Positions 7,863 to 18,896 of a DNA stretch of 64,000 nt are shown one piece after another (the first letter of the stretch is position 1; the number at the start of each line of letters is the position of its first letter). Under the pieces are notes generated by a model. The model was not told the DNA's origin. It did not search any database and saw nothing but the letters and a program-made list of their open reading frames with translations. This DNA comes from Ensifer oleiphilus (GTDB taxonomy: Bacteria > Pseudomonadota > Alphaproteobacteria > Rhizobiales > Rhizobiaceae). The stretch lies in the NCBI RefSeq assembly GCF_013371465.1, contig NZ_JABWDU010000003.1, positions 372,001 through 436,000 on the forward strand. The letters are read 5' to 3'. A program made the position numbers and the translations under genes.

Positions 7863-8611
7863 CAGTTGCCCTCCATGCGGTTTTCAAACAGCGTCGAGCG
7901 ACGACCGCGCAGGATGATATCGAACTTGTAGGCTCGCGCGTCCATCGGGATGGTATTGGCCCAGTCGAGCGGCGCGATCAGTTGTTCGATCGCACGGCGA
8001 TCGGCAATCGTGTTGACGATCGGACACTTCCAGATCATCGGGTCGCCCTCGAAATACATCTGGGTGATCAATCGCTGTGCAAAGCCGTGGCCGAAAACCG
8101 AAAAGTGGATGTGGGCCGGACGCCAGTCGTTGACGCCGTTCGGCCAGGGATAGGGACCGGGCTTGATCGTACGGAAGGAATAAAAGCCTTGCTCGTCTGT
8201 GATGGTGCGACCACAACCACCAAAATTCGGATCGAGCGCTGCGAGATAGCTTTCCTTCTTGTGGCGGTAGCGCCCGCCGGCATTGGCCTGCCAGAATTCG
8301 AGAAGCGCGCCGGAAACGGCCCGTCCGCGTTCGTCGAGCACCCGCCCGTGAACGATGATGCGTTCGCCGATCGCGCTTTCGCCCGGCTTGGCGAAATTGT
8401 GGATGAGGTCGTTGTCGAGTTCGCCCAGCATCGAATGGCCGAACACCGGTCCGGTGATTTCGGAGATCGTGCCATCGAGCGACAACAGCGCCTTCTGAGG
8501 CGAGCGTAGCACGGAAGTCTTGTAGCCCGGCGTCAGTGCCGGCGCGTGCCAGTTTCTGTCGCGCGGAAAGAAGGCGCCGGTCTCGGGTTTCCGGTCTGCT
8601 CTGTCGGACAT
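7862..8611 (-). CDS. pcaH: Protocatechuate 3,4-dioxygenase beta subunit PcaH
   Basis: 249 residues, the iron-bearing beta subunit. The four non-haem Fe(III) ligands can be placed: Tyr in GGRYRHK, Tyr in KPGPYPWP, and the two His in [10 protein letters not shown]. The product is 3-carboxy-cis,cis-muconate. The conserved [25 protein letters not shown] and a C-terminal beta-sandwich complete the fold. It precedes pcaG with a one-base overlap and follows pcaC by 12 bp in the PcaQ-activated operon. Confidence 0.96.
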   Translation of the reverse strand: MSDRADRKPETGAFFPRDRNWHAPALTPGYKTSVLRSPQKALLSLDGTISEITGPVFGHSMLGELDNDLIHNFAKPGESAIGERIIVHGRVLDERGRAVSGALLEFWQANAGGRYRHKKESYLAALDPNFGGCGRTITDEQGFYSFRTIKPGPYPWPNGVNDWRPAHIHFSVFGHGFAQRLITQMYFEGDPMIWKCPIVNTIADRRAIEQLIAPLDWANTIPMDARAYKFDIILRGRRSTLFENRMEGN

Positions 8612-8623
8612 CTCGTTCTCCCG

Positions 8624-9028
8624 TCAGGCCGCCTCGCCGGCGTCCATTTCCGCAAACACCTGCTTGACGATCTTGATCGCGTGGTTGGCTGCGGGAACAC
8701 CGGCATAGATCGCCACGTGCAGCAGCGCCTCGCAGATGTCGTCGCGCGTGGCGCCGGTATTGGCCGTGGCGCGCACATGCATGGCAACCTCCTCGTCCTG
8801 GCCAAGTGCTGCCAGAAGCGCAATCGTCACGATCGACCGCTCGCGTTTGGTCCAGGTCGGACGCGACCAGACGTGCCCCCAGGCGGCCTCGGTGATCAGC
8901 TCCTGGAATGGCCGGTCAAAATCGGTGGAAGTCGATTGCGCCCGGTCGACATGGTTGTCGCCAAGAACGGCCCGCCGGGTCGCCATGCCCTGGCGATAGC
9001 GGTCGGAGGGCGCGAAGGCATCATTCAT
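8624..9028 (-). CDS. pcaC: 4-carboxymuconolactone decarboxylase PcaC
   Basis: 134 residues of the carboxymuconolactone decarboxylase family. It removes the carboxyl group of gamma-carboxymuconolactone to give beta-ketoadipate enol-lactone. The family core is visible: FDRPFQELITEAAWGHVWSRPTWTKRERSIVTIALLAALGQDEEVAMHVRATANTG. The ATG at 9028 has GGAG nine bases upstream and overlaps the end of pcaD by eight bases; ATG 9043 is an alternative. It is a separate protein here, not the PcaL (PcaDC) fusion found in some actinobacteria. Confidence 0.95.
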   Translation of the reverse strand: MNDAFAPSDRYRQGMATRRAVLGDNHVDRAQSTSTDFDRPFQELITEAAWGHVWSRPTWTKRERSIVTIALLAALGQDEEVAMHVRATANTGATRDDICEALLHVAIYAGVPAANHAIKIVKQVFAEMDAGEAA

Positions 9029-9833
9029 GGCTCTTGTCTCCATGCATTACAATTTCAAAGAAGGCCCGCAATACGGCGGTCAAAGCCTCCGGTTTTTCGA
9101 CGCAGGGGATATGGCCGGCGTCGCGGATGACCTCGTAACGGGCGCCGGGTATGAGGCGAGCGGTTGCGAGCACCACGTCCGGCGGCGTCGAGCCATCCTG
9201 GTCGCCAACGACGCAAAGGACGGGCACGGCGATGCGGGCCGCCGCTTGCGTATAGTCGGCGTCGCGGATCGCTCCGCAGGTGGCGGCATAACCCGTCGCC
9301 GACTGGCGGATCAGCATGTTGCGATAGCCGATCAACGCCGCATTTTCCGGGCGTCGGAACTCGGGCGTGAACCAGCGTTCGAGGATGCCGTCGGCGATCG
9401 CCTCAATACCGTGCTCCTCTATCGCGGCGATGCGCTGCGCCCAAAGCTCTGCTGTACCGATCTTGTGGGCGGTGTCGCATAGGACGAGGGCCCGCACGAG
9501 ATCAGGGCGCTGCTGGTAGAGCGACTGGGCGATCAGCCCGCCGACCGAAAGCCCGCAGATGATCGCCTGTTTGACCGAGAGCATGTCGAGAAGGCCGGCC
9601 AGGTCGTTGGCATGGTCTTCGATTGCATAAGGGACGGGGCCGATATCGGAGAGGCCGTGGCCGCGCTTGTCGTAAAGAACGATCGCATAGTCGCCGGCAA
9701 GACGCACGATGACATCACGCCAGATCCGAAAGTCCGTACCCAGCGAATTGGCAAAGACCAATACCGGCCGCTCGGCCGTGGCGCCGATGACCTGATAGTG
9801 GATGGTAATGTCGTTGATGCGGGCAAACTGCAC
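9021..9833 (-). CDS. pcaD: 3-oxoadipate enol-lactonase PcaD
   Basis: 270 residues, an alpha/beta hydrolase that opens beta-ketoadipate enol-lactone to beta-ketoadipate. The catalytic triad is the Ser in GLSVGG, the Asp in VVGDQDGSTPP and the His in DAGHIPCVEKP. I choose the GTG at 9833 because GAGGAG stands seven bases before it; the frame also runs to a TTG at 9851. It is the first gene of pcaDCHGB and lies 84 bp from the divergent pcaQ, with the PcaQ box between. Confidence 0.94.
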   Translation of the reverse strand: MQFARINDITIHYQVIGATAERPVLVFANSLGTDFRIWRDVIVRLAGDYAIVLYDKRGHGLSDIGPVPYAIEDHANDLAGLLDMLSVKQAIICGLSVGGLIAQSLYQQRPDLVRALVLCDTAHKIGTAELWAQRIAAIEEHGIEAIADGILERWFTPEFRRPENAALIGYRNMLIRQSATGYAATCGAIRDADYTQAAARIAVPVLCVVGDQDGSTPPDVVLATARLIPGARYEVIRDAGHIPCVEKPEALTAVLRAFFEIVMHGDKSHE

Positions 9834-9903
9834 GGCACGTCTCCTCTGCAACCAAATTGTCTGTTTAATCTGGTTAGGTAAAATGATATTTCACGGCATT
9901 CCA

Positions 9904-9919
9904 TTAACTCAAGGGTTAT
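9904..9919. promoter_or_regulatory. PcaQ box between pcaD and pcaQ
   Basis: TTAACTCAAGGGTTAT matches the reverse complement of the S. meliloti PcaQ consensus ATAACC-N4-GGTTAA at 11 of its 12 defined positions. It is about 71 bp upstream of the pcaD start, the usual LysR activation position, and its last two bases are the first two of the pcaQ ATG at 9918, so PcaQ bound here would also limit its own expression. Confidence 0.82.
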
Positions 9920-10853
9920 GAATTCGATGGTCGACGCCCGGGTCAAGTTTCGTCATCTGCAGACGTTTGTCGAGGTCGCTCGCCAGAAGAGCGTGATGAA
10001 GGCGGCCGAACTCCTGCATGTCAGTCAGCCCGCTGTTACCAAGACCATCCGCGAGCTGGAAGAAGTCCTGGGCGTCGCCGTTTTCGAGCGCGAGGGGCGC
10101 GGCATCAAGATCACCCGTTATGGCGAGGTCTTTCTTCGCCACGCCGGCGCGGCGCTGACGGCGCTTCGCCAGGGCCTCGATTCGGTTTCGCAGGAGCGTT
10201 CCGGCGATGGCGTCCCGGTGCGCATCGGCGCCCTTCCGACAGTCTCAACGCGCATCATGCCGCGGGCGATGTCGCTCTTTCTGAAGGAAGACACCGGCGC
10301 CAGAATCAAGATCGTCACCGGCGAAAATGCCGTGCTTCTCGAACAGTTGCGCGTCGGCGATCTGGACCTCGTCGTCGGCCGCCTGGCGGCGCCCGAAAAG
10401 ATGACCGGTTTTTCCTTCGAGCATCTCTATTCCGAACAGGTGGTCTTTGCCGTTCGCGCCGGGCATCCCCTGCTTTCCGGCACGCAATCGGCTTTCGCGC
10501 ATCTTGGCGACTACCCGGTGCTGATGCCGACACGCGCCTCGATCATTCGCCCCTTCGTCGAGCATTTTTTGATCGCCAACGGCATACCGGGCCTACCCAA
10601 CCAGATCGAAACCGTGTCCGATGCCTTCGGCCGCGCCTTTGTGCGCACCAGCGATGCGATCTGGATCATTTCGGCGGGTGTGGTCGCCAGCGATATCGAT
10701 GACGGCACGCTTGCGATCCTGCCGATCGACACCAGCGAGACCAAGGGCCCGGTCGGCCTGACAATGCGTGCCGACTCCGTGCCATCGTTACCGCTCGCCA
10801 TCCTCATGCAAACTATCCGCGAGGCGGCATCGGACATCTCCCAGAAACCATGA
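9918..10853 (+). CDS. pcaQ: LysR-type activator PcaQ
   Basis: 311 residues, a LysR-type regulator with an N-terminal winged helix-turn-helix (FRHLQTFVEVARQKSVMKAAELLHVSQPAVTKTIRELEE, about 12-50) and a two-lobed inducer domain. It is divergent from pcaDCHGB, the invariable place of PcaQ in rhizobia and Agrobacterium, where beta-carboxymuconate and gamma-carboxymuconolactone act as inducers. Its start codon overlaps the PcaQ box, which suggests autorepression. An alternative start at Met4 would clear the box. Confidence 0.93.
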   Translation: MNSMVDARVKFRHLQTFVEVARQKSVMKAAELLHVSQPAVTKTIRELEEVLGVAVFEREGRGIKITRYGEVFLRHAGAALTALRQGLDSVSQERSGDGVPVRIGALPTVSTRIMPRAMSLFLKEDTGARIKIVTGENAVLLEQLRVGDLDLVVGRLAAPEKMTGFSFEHLYSEQVVFAVRAGHPLLSGTQSAFAHLGDYPVLMPTRASIIRPFVEHFLIANGIPGLPNQIETVSDAFGRAFVRTSDAIWIISAGVVASDIDDGTLAILPIDTSETKGPVGLTMRADSVPSLPLAILMQTIREAASDISQKP

Positions 10854-11328
10854 CGGCGGTCGGAAGTACCCAGCTGCCTTCTACATCGCCTCACCCACGA
10901 GGCTAGGCGCGTAGCTCTCTGGCCAAGCCAGCGAACAGACAATACCTGATCGCCACCGCCGCGATAGGAATTACCTCGATAGCGACGGTCGGCGCGGCAT
11001 GAGCGGGTCACCGTCGCCAGCAGCATGATCGCTCAAGGCTTCTCACTGGCTGACCGTCGCGGGATTTGGCTTTCGCCGTCCAACCGCATCCTGCTTGACT
11101 AACGCACGTGGCCGGACGGCACGCAAAAGCGAGATCATTTTGCAGCCGCTTGGAACGTCAACCGGATGCGCGCTTGTACGGGTCTGAGGACAGACCGGAA
11201 ATACCGCGAAAACTCGTCCTCCGGTAGATTAGGCGTGTCCGGAGTTCACGGCCAACCCTAAGGCCGCGCCTAACTGGCGCCCATGAAAAGTAATGAAAGA
11301 TTGCCCACGATGACTGCTTGCTTTGCGG
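10854..11328. other. 475-bp stretch without a recognisable gene
   Basis: Between the pcaQ stop and the end of spoVR I find no open frame with coding character, ribosome site or family motif. The base composition is more even than in the flanking genes, and short frames on both strands are broken by stops. It may be the decayed edge of a segment that brought in the prkA-yeaH-spoVR genes. Confidence 0.5.
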
Positions 11329-12870
11329 TCACGTTTGTGCGGATGAACATTCATAGAGCACTTTGCTGGTTGAAGCATCGATACCCGCCAGGCTCACATC
11401 ATATCCCCAAAGCCGGCTGATGTGGGCAATCGTCGCGTCGCGATTGTTTTCTTCCAGCAGGAGGCCGTTCTTGACCACGTGCTTCAATCGAAGTTGCCGA
11501 TCGCCAAGCAGATCGACATCAACCACCTGTATTTCCGGTCTATTTGCCACAGGGTCATAGTTCCGAGCGAGCGCGGCGCGCACGGATGAATAGCCCCGCT
11601 CGTCATGGATGGAAGTGACCTCACAAAATTTGTTGGTCGCGCGGTCAGAGAGATGAAACAGGCGAAATTTGCGGATCACCGCCGGGCTCAAATACTGCAG
11701 AATGAAGGAATCATCGCGATGGTTTTCCCAGGCGTCAATCAGCGTGCCCATCGGGTCGCCATTGCCGGAAATGGTAGGAAACCAGTCCCGATCCTCTTGC
11801 GTCGGCGTGGTGCAGATGCGTTCGATGTCCTGCATCATCGCAAAGCCCAGCGCGTAAGGGTTGAGGCCGTTGAAGCGGGGATTATCAAAGCCCGGCTGAA
11901 AGACAACATTGGTATGACTCGCCAGCAACTCCAGAATTGCGCCTTCACTGATTCTACCCTGGTCGAACAGTCTGTTGATAATGGAATAGTGGACGAAGGT
12001 CGCACAGCCCTCGTTCATCACTTTGGTCTGACTTTGCGGATAGAAATATTGCGCGATCACGCGAACAATCCTCAAGATCTCGCGCTGCCAGGGTTCAAGG
12101 ATCAGACTGTGCTTCTCGAGGAAATAGAGCAGGTTCTCCTCGGGAAGGTTAAGCGTCTTCTTCCGTTCCAACGCCTCGCGCTCCGTCTCCTCGATATCGG
12201 ATGTTCCACCTGCCGCTGGCAGCGTCCGCCACAAGTCGCTATATGTCTGCTCCTCGTATTCCAGCCGTTCCCGCGCACGCTCCGTCACCTTTTCCGATGA
12301 GAGCCGGGGGGGACGGCGATAGTGGAATACGCCGTGATCCTGCAAAGCATGAGCCGAATCGAGGATTTCCTCCACCGCACTAAGGCCGTGCCGCTCCTCA
12401 CATTTGGCGATGTATTTCTTGGCGAAGTCCATGTAGCCGAGGATGGCGCCTGCATCCGTCCACTGGCGGAACAGATAGTTGTTTTTGAAGAAGTGATTGT
12501 GACCGAAGGCAGCATGCGCGGTGACCAGCGCCTGCATCGGCATTGTGTTCTCCTCCATGAGATAGGTGATGCAGGGATTGGAGTTGATCACGAGTTCATA
12601 CGCCAGCCCGCGATAGCCTTTTTGATAGAGTTGGCTTTCGAAAACGAAGCGCTTGCCAAACGACCAGTGCTGATACATCAGCGGCATGCCGACGGACGAA
12701 TAAGCGTCGAGCATCTGCTCGGAGGAGATGATCTCGACTTGGTTCGGATAGACATCTAGTCCCATCTCACCGATCGCAATCGCCTCGATCGCATCATAGG
12801 CGCGCGAAAGTGTCGCAAAATTCCATTCGGAACCGTCGAACAGCAGACTTGAGACTGGCCGTCTTGCCAT
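11329..12870 (-). CDS. spoVR: SpoVR/YcgB family protein
   Basis: 513 residues, matching the SpoVR family named after a Bacillus sporulation gene but widespread in non-sporing bacteria. Conserved family blocks are MPLMYQHWSFGKRF, YELVINSNPCITYLMEENTMPMQALVTAHAAFGHNHFFKNNYLF and NEGCATFVHYSIINRLFDQG, the last two rich in His and Glu like a metal site. The biochemical role is unknown. A GAGGGG ribosome site precedes the ATG. It is the third gene of prkA-yeaH-spoVR, 12 bp after yeaH, the same trio as E. coli yeaG-yeaH (with ycgB unlinked). Confidence 0.94.
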   Translation of the reverse strand: MARRPVSSLLFDGSEWNFATLSRAYDAIEAIAIGEMGLDVYPNQVEIISSEQMLDAYSSVGMPLMYQHWSFGKRFVFESQLYQKGYRGLAYELVINSNPCITYLMEENTMPMQALVTAHAAFGHNHFFKNNYLFRQWTDAGAILGYMDFAKKYIAKCEERHGLSAVEEILDSAHALQDHGVFHYRRPPRLSSEKVTERARERLEYEEQTYSDLWRTLPAAGGTSDIEETEREALERKKTLNLPEENLLYFLEKHSLILEPWQREILRIVRVIAQYFYPQSQTKVMNEGCATFVHYSIINRLFDQGRISEGAILELLASHTNVVFQPGFDNPRFNGLNPYALGFAMMQDIERICTTPTQEDRDWFPTISGNGDPMGTLIDAWENHRDDSFILQYLSPAVIRKFRLFHLSDRATNKFCEVTSIHDERGYSSVRAALARNYDPVANRPEIQVVDVDLLGDRQLRLKHVVKNGLLLEENNRDATIAHISRLWGYDVSLAGIDASTSKVLYECSSAQT

Positions 12871-12882
12871 TCGCGCGTCCCC

Positions 12883-14202
12883 TCACCTGCTCAATTGACC
12901 GGATTGATGCCGGGCAAAAAGTTTTCGGAAGACGGGGTAGATGTCGGCGGGTCTTGAAACCCGCGTCATCTGGAAATTGGGCACCGCGCTATCAACCTTG
13001 CGGTAGGCGCGCCAGAGTGAGGTGCCGTTGTCCGTCGAGCCGAATATTCCGCTCTCGCGCTCGTCTATGATCTCGACATAGGCGTAATACTGGCACAGAC
13101 GCATGAGTGATCCCCGCAGAAGTTCGGCGCACCGCTCCGAGTCACCGTTGGCATTGTCGCCATCGGAGGCCTGGGCTGCATATATGTTCCAAAGGTTCGA
13201 GGGATAGCGATCCTCAATGACCTGCAGCATTTCCTCAAGCGCCGTGGAAACAACAGTGCCTCCACTCTGCTTGCTGAAAAAAAACGTCTCCTCGTCAACT
13301 TCCCGCGCTTCGTCCGTGTGGCGAATGAACACGATGTCAATCCGCTCGTAACGGCGCTTAAGAAACAGGTGCAAGAGAACAAAGAAGCGCTTGGCAAGGT
13401 CCTTCTCGCGTTCACCCATCGAGGCCGAGACGTCCATCAGGCAGAACATCACCGCGCTCGCATTCGGCAAGGGCTGACGTTCGAAACGATTAAACCGCAC
13501 GTCAACGGGATCGACATAGGCAATACGCCGCCGCCGCCGTTCAAGCGCTTCCAGTTCTTCGCGCGCCTGCGAGAGCCTGTGGCGCTGTTGTGAGGATGGT
13601 TGGTTTTCCCCGTTCAGGGCCGCGATCTCGTCAACAAGCGCCTGAAATTCTTTCTCGCTCGGGCGGCGCAGGGCCATGCGCCGACCGAAGCTATTGCGCA
13701 TCGTTCGACCAACATTAATGTTGCTAGGAGTGCCCACCGTCGAAAACCCGACGCGATGGGATTTGTATCTGACGGTCTCCCTCAGGCTCAGTTTCACCAT
13801 ATCCGGAAGCTCAAGATCTTCAAAAAAAAGATCGAGCACTTCCTCGCGCGAAAGCAGGAAAACAAAATCGTCCGCGTGTTCGCCCCGGCCAGGTTTAGCG
13901 CCGCCCCCTTCACCGGCGCCGGCATTCGGTTTACCAAGTCGGTCTCCCGGCGAAAAAATCTCGTTTCCGGGCAGGACATACTGCCGATCGCCACTGTTGC
14001 TCGAATGCCGGAAACTAGGCTCGTCTGCTCCCCGGTTCGGGATCGGAACGCCGTGGGTGGCGTCCACATCGGTGATCTTGTCTGACCTTATCTGATCCCT
14101 GATGGTCCGCTTCAACTCATCGTGGACTCGCTTAAAAAAGCGCTTCCTGTTGCCGAGGTTCCTGTCCTTGGGGTTAAGCCGGCGATCGATAAAGTTCGGC
14201 AT
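12883..14202 (-). CDS. yeaH: YeaH/YhbH family protein (DUF444) with von Willebrand A-like domain
   Basis: 439 residues of the DUF444 family. The N-terminus is very basic (DRRLNPKDRNLGNRKRFFKRVHDELKRTIRDQI), with a glycine-rich linker near residue 90-105. The C-terminal half is a von Willebrand A-like fold with the metal-binding motif DVSASM near residue 255. Proteins of this family always accompany the kinase PrkA and are thought to be its partner or target. The gene lies 25 bp after prkA and 12 bp before spoVR, all on the minus strand. Confidence 0.93.
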   Translation of the reverse strand: MPNFIDRRLNPKDRNLGNRKRFFKRVHDELKRTIRDQIRSDKITDVDATHGVPIPNRGADEPSFRHSSNSGDRQYVLPGNEIFSPGDRLGKPNAGAGEGGGAKPGRGEHADDFVFLLSREEVLDLFFEDLELPDMVKLSLRETVRYKSHRVGFSTVGTPSNINVGRTMRNSFGRRMALRRPSEKEFQALVDEIAALNGENQPSSQQRHRLSQAREELEALERRRRRIAYVDPVDVRFNRFERQPLPNASAVMFCLMDVSASMGEREKDLAKRFFVLLHLFLKRRYERIDIVFIRHTDEAREVDEETFFFSKQSGGTVVSTALEEMLQVIEDRYPSNLWNIYAAQASDGDNANGDSERCAELLRGSLMRLCQYYAYVEIIDERESGIFGSTDNGTSLWRAYRKVDSAVPNFQMTRVSRPADIYPVFRKLFARHQSGQLSR

Positions 14203-14227
14203 TTTCCCGTCCCCCGCATCGGCATCA

Positions 14228-16177
14228 TCAACCGGCCTTGTTGACCCGCATGTACCAATCGACGAGCCGCCGGACCTGACGTACGGTATAGCCCCGTTCG
14301 GTCATGCGCTCAACGAACTCAGCGTGCTGCTTTTCGGTCGCGCTGTCCTTCTTCGAGCCGAAGCTGATGACCGGCAAAAGATCCTCGACCTGCCCGAACA
14401 TGCGCTTCTCGATGACTTCCCGGAGCTTTTCGTAGCTGGTCCAGGCAGGGTTGCGCCCGTTGTTCCTGGCGCGGGTACGCAAAGTGAACTTTACAACTTC
14501 ATTGCGGAAATCCTTGGGGTTAGCAATTCCTGCAGGCTTTTCGATCTGTGACAACTCGCCATCGAGAACGTTGCGATTTAGGATTTGGCCTGTATCGGGA
14601 TCCTTAAAATCTTGATCCTCGAGCCAGGCGTCCGCGTAGGCGATGTAGCGGTCAAACAGGTTCTGACCATACTCACTATAAGATTCTAGATAGGCCTTCT
14701 GGATCTCGTGACCGATGAACTCCGCATAGCGAGCGGCGAGCTCCGAGCGGATAAAATCGAGATAGTTCGCTTCGATCTCTTTGGGAAATTGCTCCCGCCG
14801 GATAGCCTGTTCAAGGATATACATCAGGTGAACCGGATCGGCAGCGACTTCCTTAGTGTCGTAGTTGAAGGTCTCCGACAGAACCTTGAAAGCAAAGCGG
14901 GTGCTTACACCGGTCATGCCCTCATCGACGCCTGCGGCGTCGCGATACTCCTGCAGGGACTTCGCCTTGGGATCGGTGTCCTTCAGGTTTTCGCCGTCAT
15001 AGACCCGCATCTTTGTGTAGGTCGGCGAGTTTTCGTGCAGAGAGAGACGCGTCGCCACCGTAAAGCGACTAAGGTTCTCCAGCACTTCGGGCGCGCACGG
15101 GCTCTCGGATAGTTCGCTCTCGCGTAGCAGCTTTTCATAGATGAGCCGTTCCTCCGTGACACGAAGGCAATAGGGAACCTTGACGACCAGTATTCGGTCG
15201 AGAAAGGCCTCGTTGTTCTTATTGTGCTTGAATTGAAGCCATTCCGACTCGTTGGAATGCGCAAGTACCACGCCCTGATAGGGAAAGGCTCCGAAGTTCT
15301 CGGTGCCGTTGTAGCTTCCTTCCTGCGTGGCGGTGAGCAGTGGATGCAGAACCTTGATCGGCGCCTTGAACATTTCGACGAATTCGAGGAGCCCTTGCGT
15401 TGTCCTGTTGAGCCCGCCGCTATAAGAATAGGCGTCAGGGTCGGCTTGGCTGAAATTCTCTAATTGACGGATATCGACCTTACCTACCAGCGCAGAAATA
15501 TCCTGGTTGTTCTCGTCACCCGGTTCGGTCTTGGCGATGGCGATCTGGCGCAGACGTGACGGCATGAGCTTTACGACGCTGAACTTCGAAATGTCGCCGC
15601 CGATTTCGTCTAGCCGCTTGGCCGCCCAGGGCGACACCAAATCGGTGAGCCGCCTTTTTGCAATTCCGTATTTGTCTTCGAGAAGATCCCCCATGTGATC
15701 GCGGCTGAACAGACCGAGGGGCGATTCAAAGACGGGGCTTATCTTCCCGTCGATCGCCAACGTGTATATCGGCTGTTGCTCCATCAGCTTCTTGAGGCGT
15801 TCGGCAAGAGACGATTTGCCGCCACCTACCGGCCCCAACAGGTAAAGGATCTGCTTGCGTTCCTCGAGCCCCTGCGCGGCATATCGGAAGTAGCCAACGA
15901 TCCGCTCGATCGTGTCTTCCATTCCATAGAAGTCAGAGAAGGAGGGGTAAACCTTGATGGTTCGGTTAGCGAAAATCCGCCCCAAGCGCTCATCCGCGCT
16001 CGTATCAATCAGCTGGGGCTCGCCGATCGCGGTAACCATGCGCTCCGGCGCCGTGGCGTACATGCTCTTATCGTCGCGACAGGCCAGGAGATATTCCTGT
16101 AAGCTTACTTTCTCTTGCACTCCACTCGCGTACGTCTTTGAAAATACGTCGAATACATCGCCGTCGCTGGTCCTCAT
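14228..16177 (-). CDS. prkA: PrkA-type AAA+ serine protein kinase (YeaG-like)
   Basis: 649 residues. The N-terminal AAA+ domain has Walker A GPVGGGKSS (near residue 115) and DFYGMEDTIERIVGYFRYAAQG ahead of it, typical of PrkA. The C-terminal part resembles the PrkA kinase-like domain. In enterobacteria the YeaG kinase helps survival in starvation and stationary phase. AGGAGGGTTC precedes the ATG. An EcfG-like promoter is 60 bp upstream, and the gene heads the operon prkA-yeaH-spoVR. Whether this family truly phosphorylates proteins or is an AAA+ protease is still debated. Confidence 0.94.
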   Translation of the reverse strand: MRTSDGDVFDVFSKTYASGVQEKVSLQEYLLACRDDKSMYATAPERMVTAIGEPQLIDTSADERLGRIFANRTIKVYPSFSDFYGMEDTIERIVGYFRYAAQGLEERKQILYLLGPVGGGKSSLAERLKKLMEQQPIYTLAIDGKISPVFESPLGLFSRDHMGDLLEDKYGIAKRRLTDLVSPWAAKRLDEIGGDISKFSVVKLMPSRLRQIAIAKTEPGDENNQDISALVGKVDIRQLENFSQADPDAYSYSGGLNRTTQGLLEFVEMFKAPIKVLHPLLTATQEGSYNGTENFGAFPYQGVVLAHSNESEWLQFKHNKNNEAFLDRILVVKVPYCLRVTEERLIYEKLLRESELSESPCAPEVLENLSRFTVATRLSLHENSPTYTKMRVYDGENLKDTDPKAKSLQEYRDAAGVDEGMTGVSTRFAFKVLSETFNYDTKEVAADPVHLMYILEQAIRREQFPKEIEANYLDFIRSELAARYAEFIGHEIQKAYLESYSEYGQNLFDRYIAYADAWLEDQDFKDPDTGQILNRNVLDGELSQIEKPAGIANPKDFRNEVVKFTLRTRARNNGRNPAWTSYEKLREVIEKRMFGQVEDLLPVISFGSKKDSATEKQHAEFVERMTERGYTVRQVRRLVDWYMRVNKAG

Positions 16178-16236
16178 TGAACCCTCCTGCGGCCGCCGAA
16201 AGTCAGACTTCTGATACGGCCACTACGCTGTTTGAA

Positions 16237-16261
16237 AACACACTCGGGACGGGTTTGTTCC
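16237..16261 (-). promoter_or_regulatory. EcfG/RpoE2-type general stress promoter of prkA-yeaH-spoVR
   Basis: On the minus strand GGAAC (16261-16257) is followed after 16 bp by TGTT (16240-16237). The alphaproteobacterial EcfG/RpoE2 consensus is GGAAC-N16/17-CGTT, so only one base of the -10 differs. The -10 is about 60 bp before the prkA ATG. This would put the operon under the general stress response, as its enterobacterial counterpart is under RpoS. Confidence 0.62.
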
Positions 16262-17094
16262 CGAATTTGGCTGCCTTCACTGCACCTAGAGAAATCAGAC
16301 CATTTGATAGTAACACAACGGCCAGCCATCTCCGCACCTAATCAGAATAGCAAATTCGAGGTATCAAATGCGAAAATCGGCTTGAAACAGTCGCCAATCA
16401 GGCTTTCAGGAACGCCAACTCGTTCATGGCTGCCGTCGAGGGAGGCATCCAAAGATTTTCTTTGGCGGCCAAATCGTCGACGATGCCGACTTGCCCTGCC
16501 GGTCGGTAGACTACAAAGTTTTGGTTCTATCGGCCCTTAAGCGCCGCAATCGTCCAAGACGGAGGCAACGTGGAAGCCGGACACGATACCAGCGAGCTTG
16601 GAATGGTCGTTTTCATGACGCCCGACATGGCCAATTTCAGCGGCAAGGTCCATGGTGGCGCCCTCCTGAACCTTCCGAATGGCGTCGCGCACTTCTTGGC
16701 CGCCCGGAGGAATGCTGCGTGCAAATCATCGCCTTCACGACCAAGCCCTTTGCCGAAAACGACGCAACTGTCCGCACCAGCATCAACAATGGGGGTAGGC
16801 GCTGCTTTCTGCGCGCGCTCGACAAAACTGCCAAAGCTGCGGCCGACCCGTTCCGCCAGGCCTCTTCCAAAGCTGCTGGTGACGGCAGAGATGACATTCA
16901 TTGACGCACCGCGCCTGTTTCAACGAAGATGTGCAATCACAAGCCCGGGGGCGCGCGCCGAACAAAATAGGCAAAAAAGGCGTACGGTGGACCGCAGCAA
17001 GCGCAGACGCCAACGGCAAAACACCACTTTACAACGCTTCCTCAAACGCAAGAATGCGACGACACAGAACTCCATTACAGAAACGCCATCCGCC
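16262..17094. other. Decayed region between prkA and the acetyltransferase gene
   Basis: Apart from the thioesterase fragment listed separately, I see no intact gene in this 830-bp stretch. It has no frame that carries a family motif over its whole length. The first 150 bp are AT-rich and may contain further prkA control elements. The last 370 bp read as broken pieces that do not match the thioesterase copy. Confidence 0.45.
16570..16720 (+). pseudogene. Fragment of an acyl-CoA thioesterase gene, partial copy of the gene at 28799
   Basis: Starting at the GTG at 16570, the first 37 or so codons match the thioesterase gene at 28799-29293 almost base for base: both encode EAGHDTSEL, then MTPDMANFSGKVHGGALLNL with a few changes. 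After about 130 bp the similarity stops, and the codons that would form the rest of the hot-dog domain are absent, although the frame itself stays open into the acetyltransferase gene. The sequence upstream of the start is unrelated to that of the intact gene. It is therefore a truncated duplicate, 12.2 kb from its parent and in the same orientation. Confidence 0.75.
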
Positions 17095-18875
<1,781 letters not shown>

Positions 18876-18896
18876 CTAATCGAACATCGTTGACGG

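Noticed and set aside
10511-11026. 171-codon minus-strand frame overlapping the end of pcaQ
   Set aside because: Its larger part is the shadow of pcaQ, the rest has no conserved character and no ribosome site.
11605-12300. 231-codon plus-strand frame opposite spoVR
   Set aside because: It is a shadow frame within the well-conserved SpoVR gene and carries no recognisable domain.
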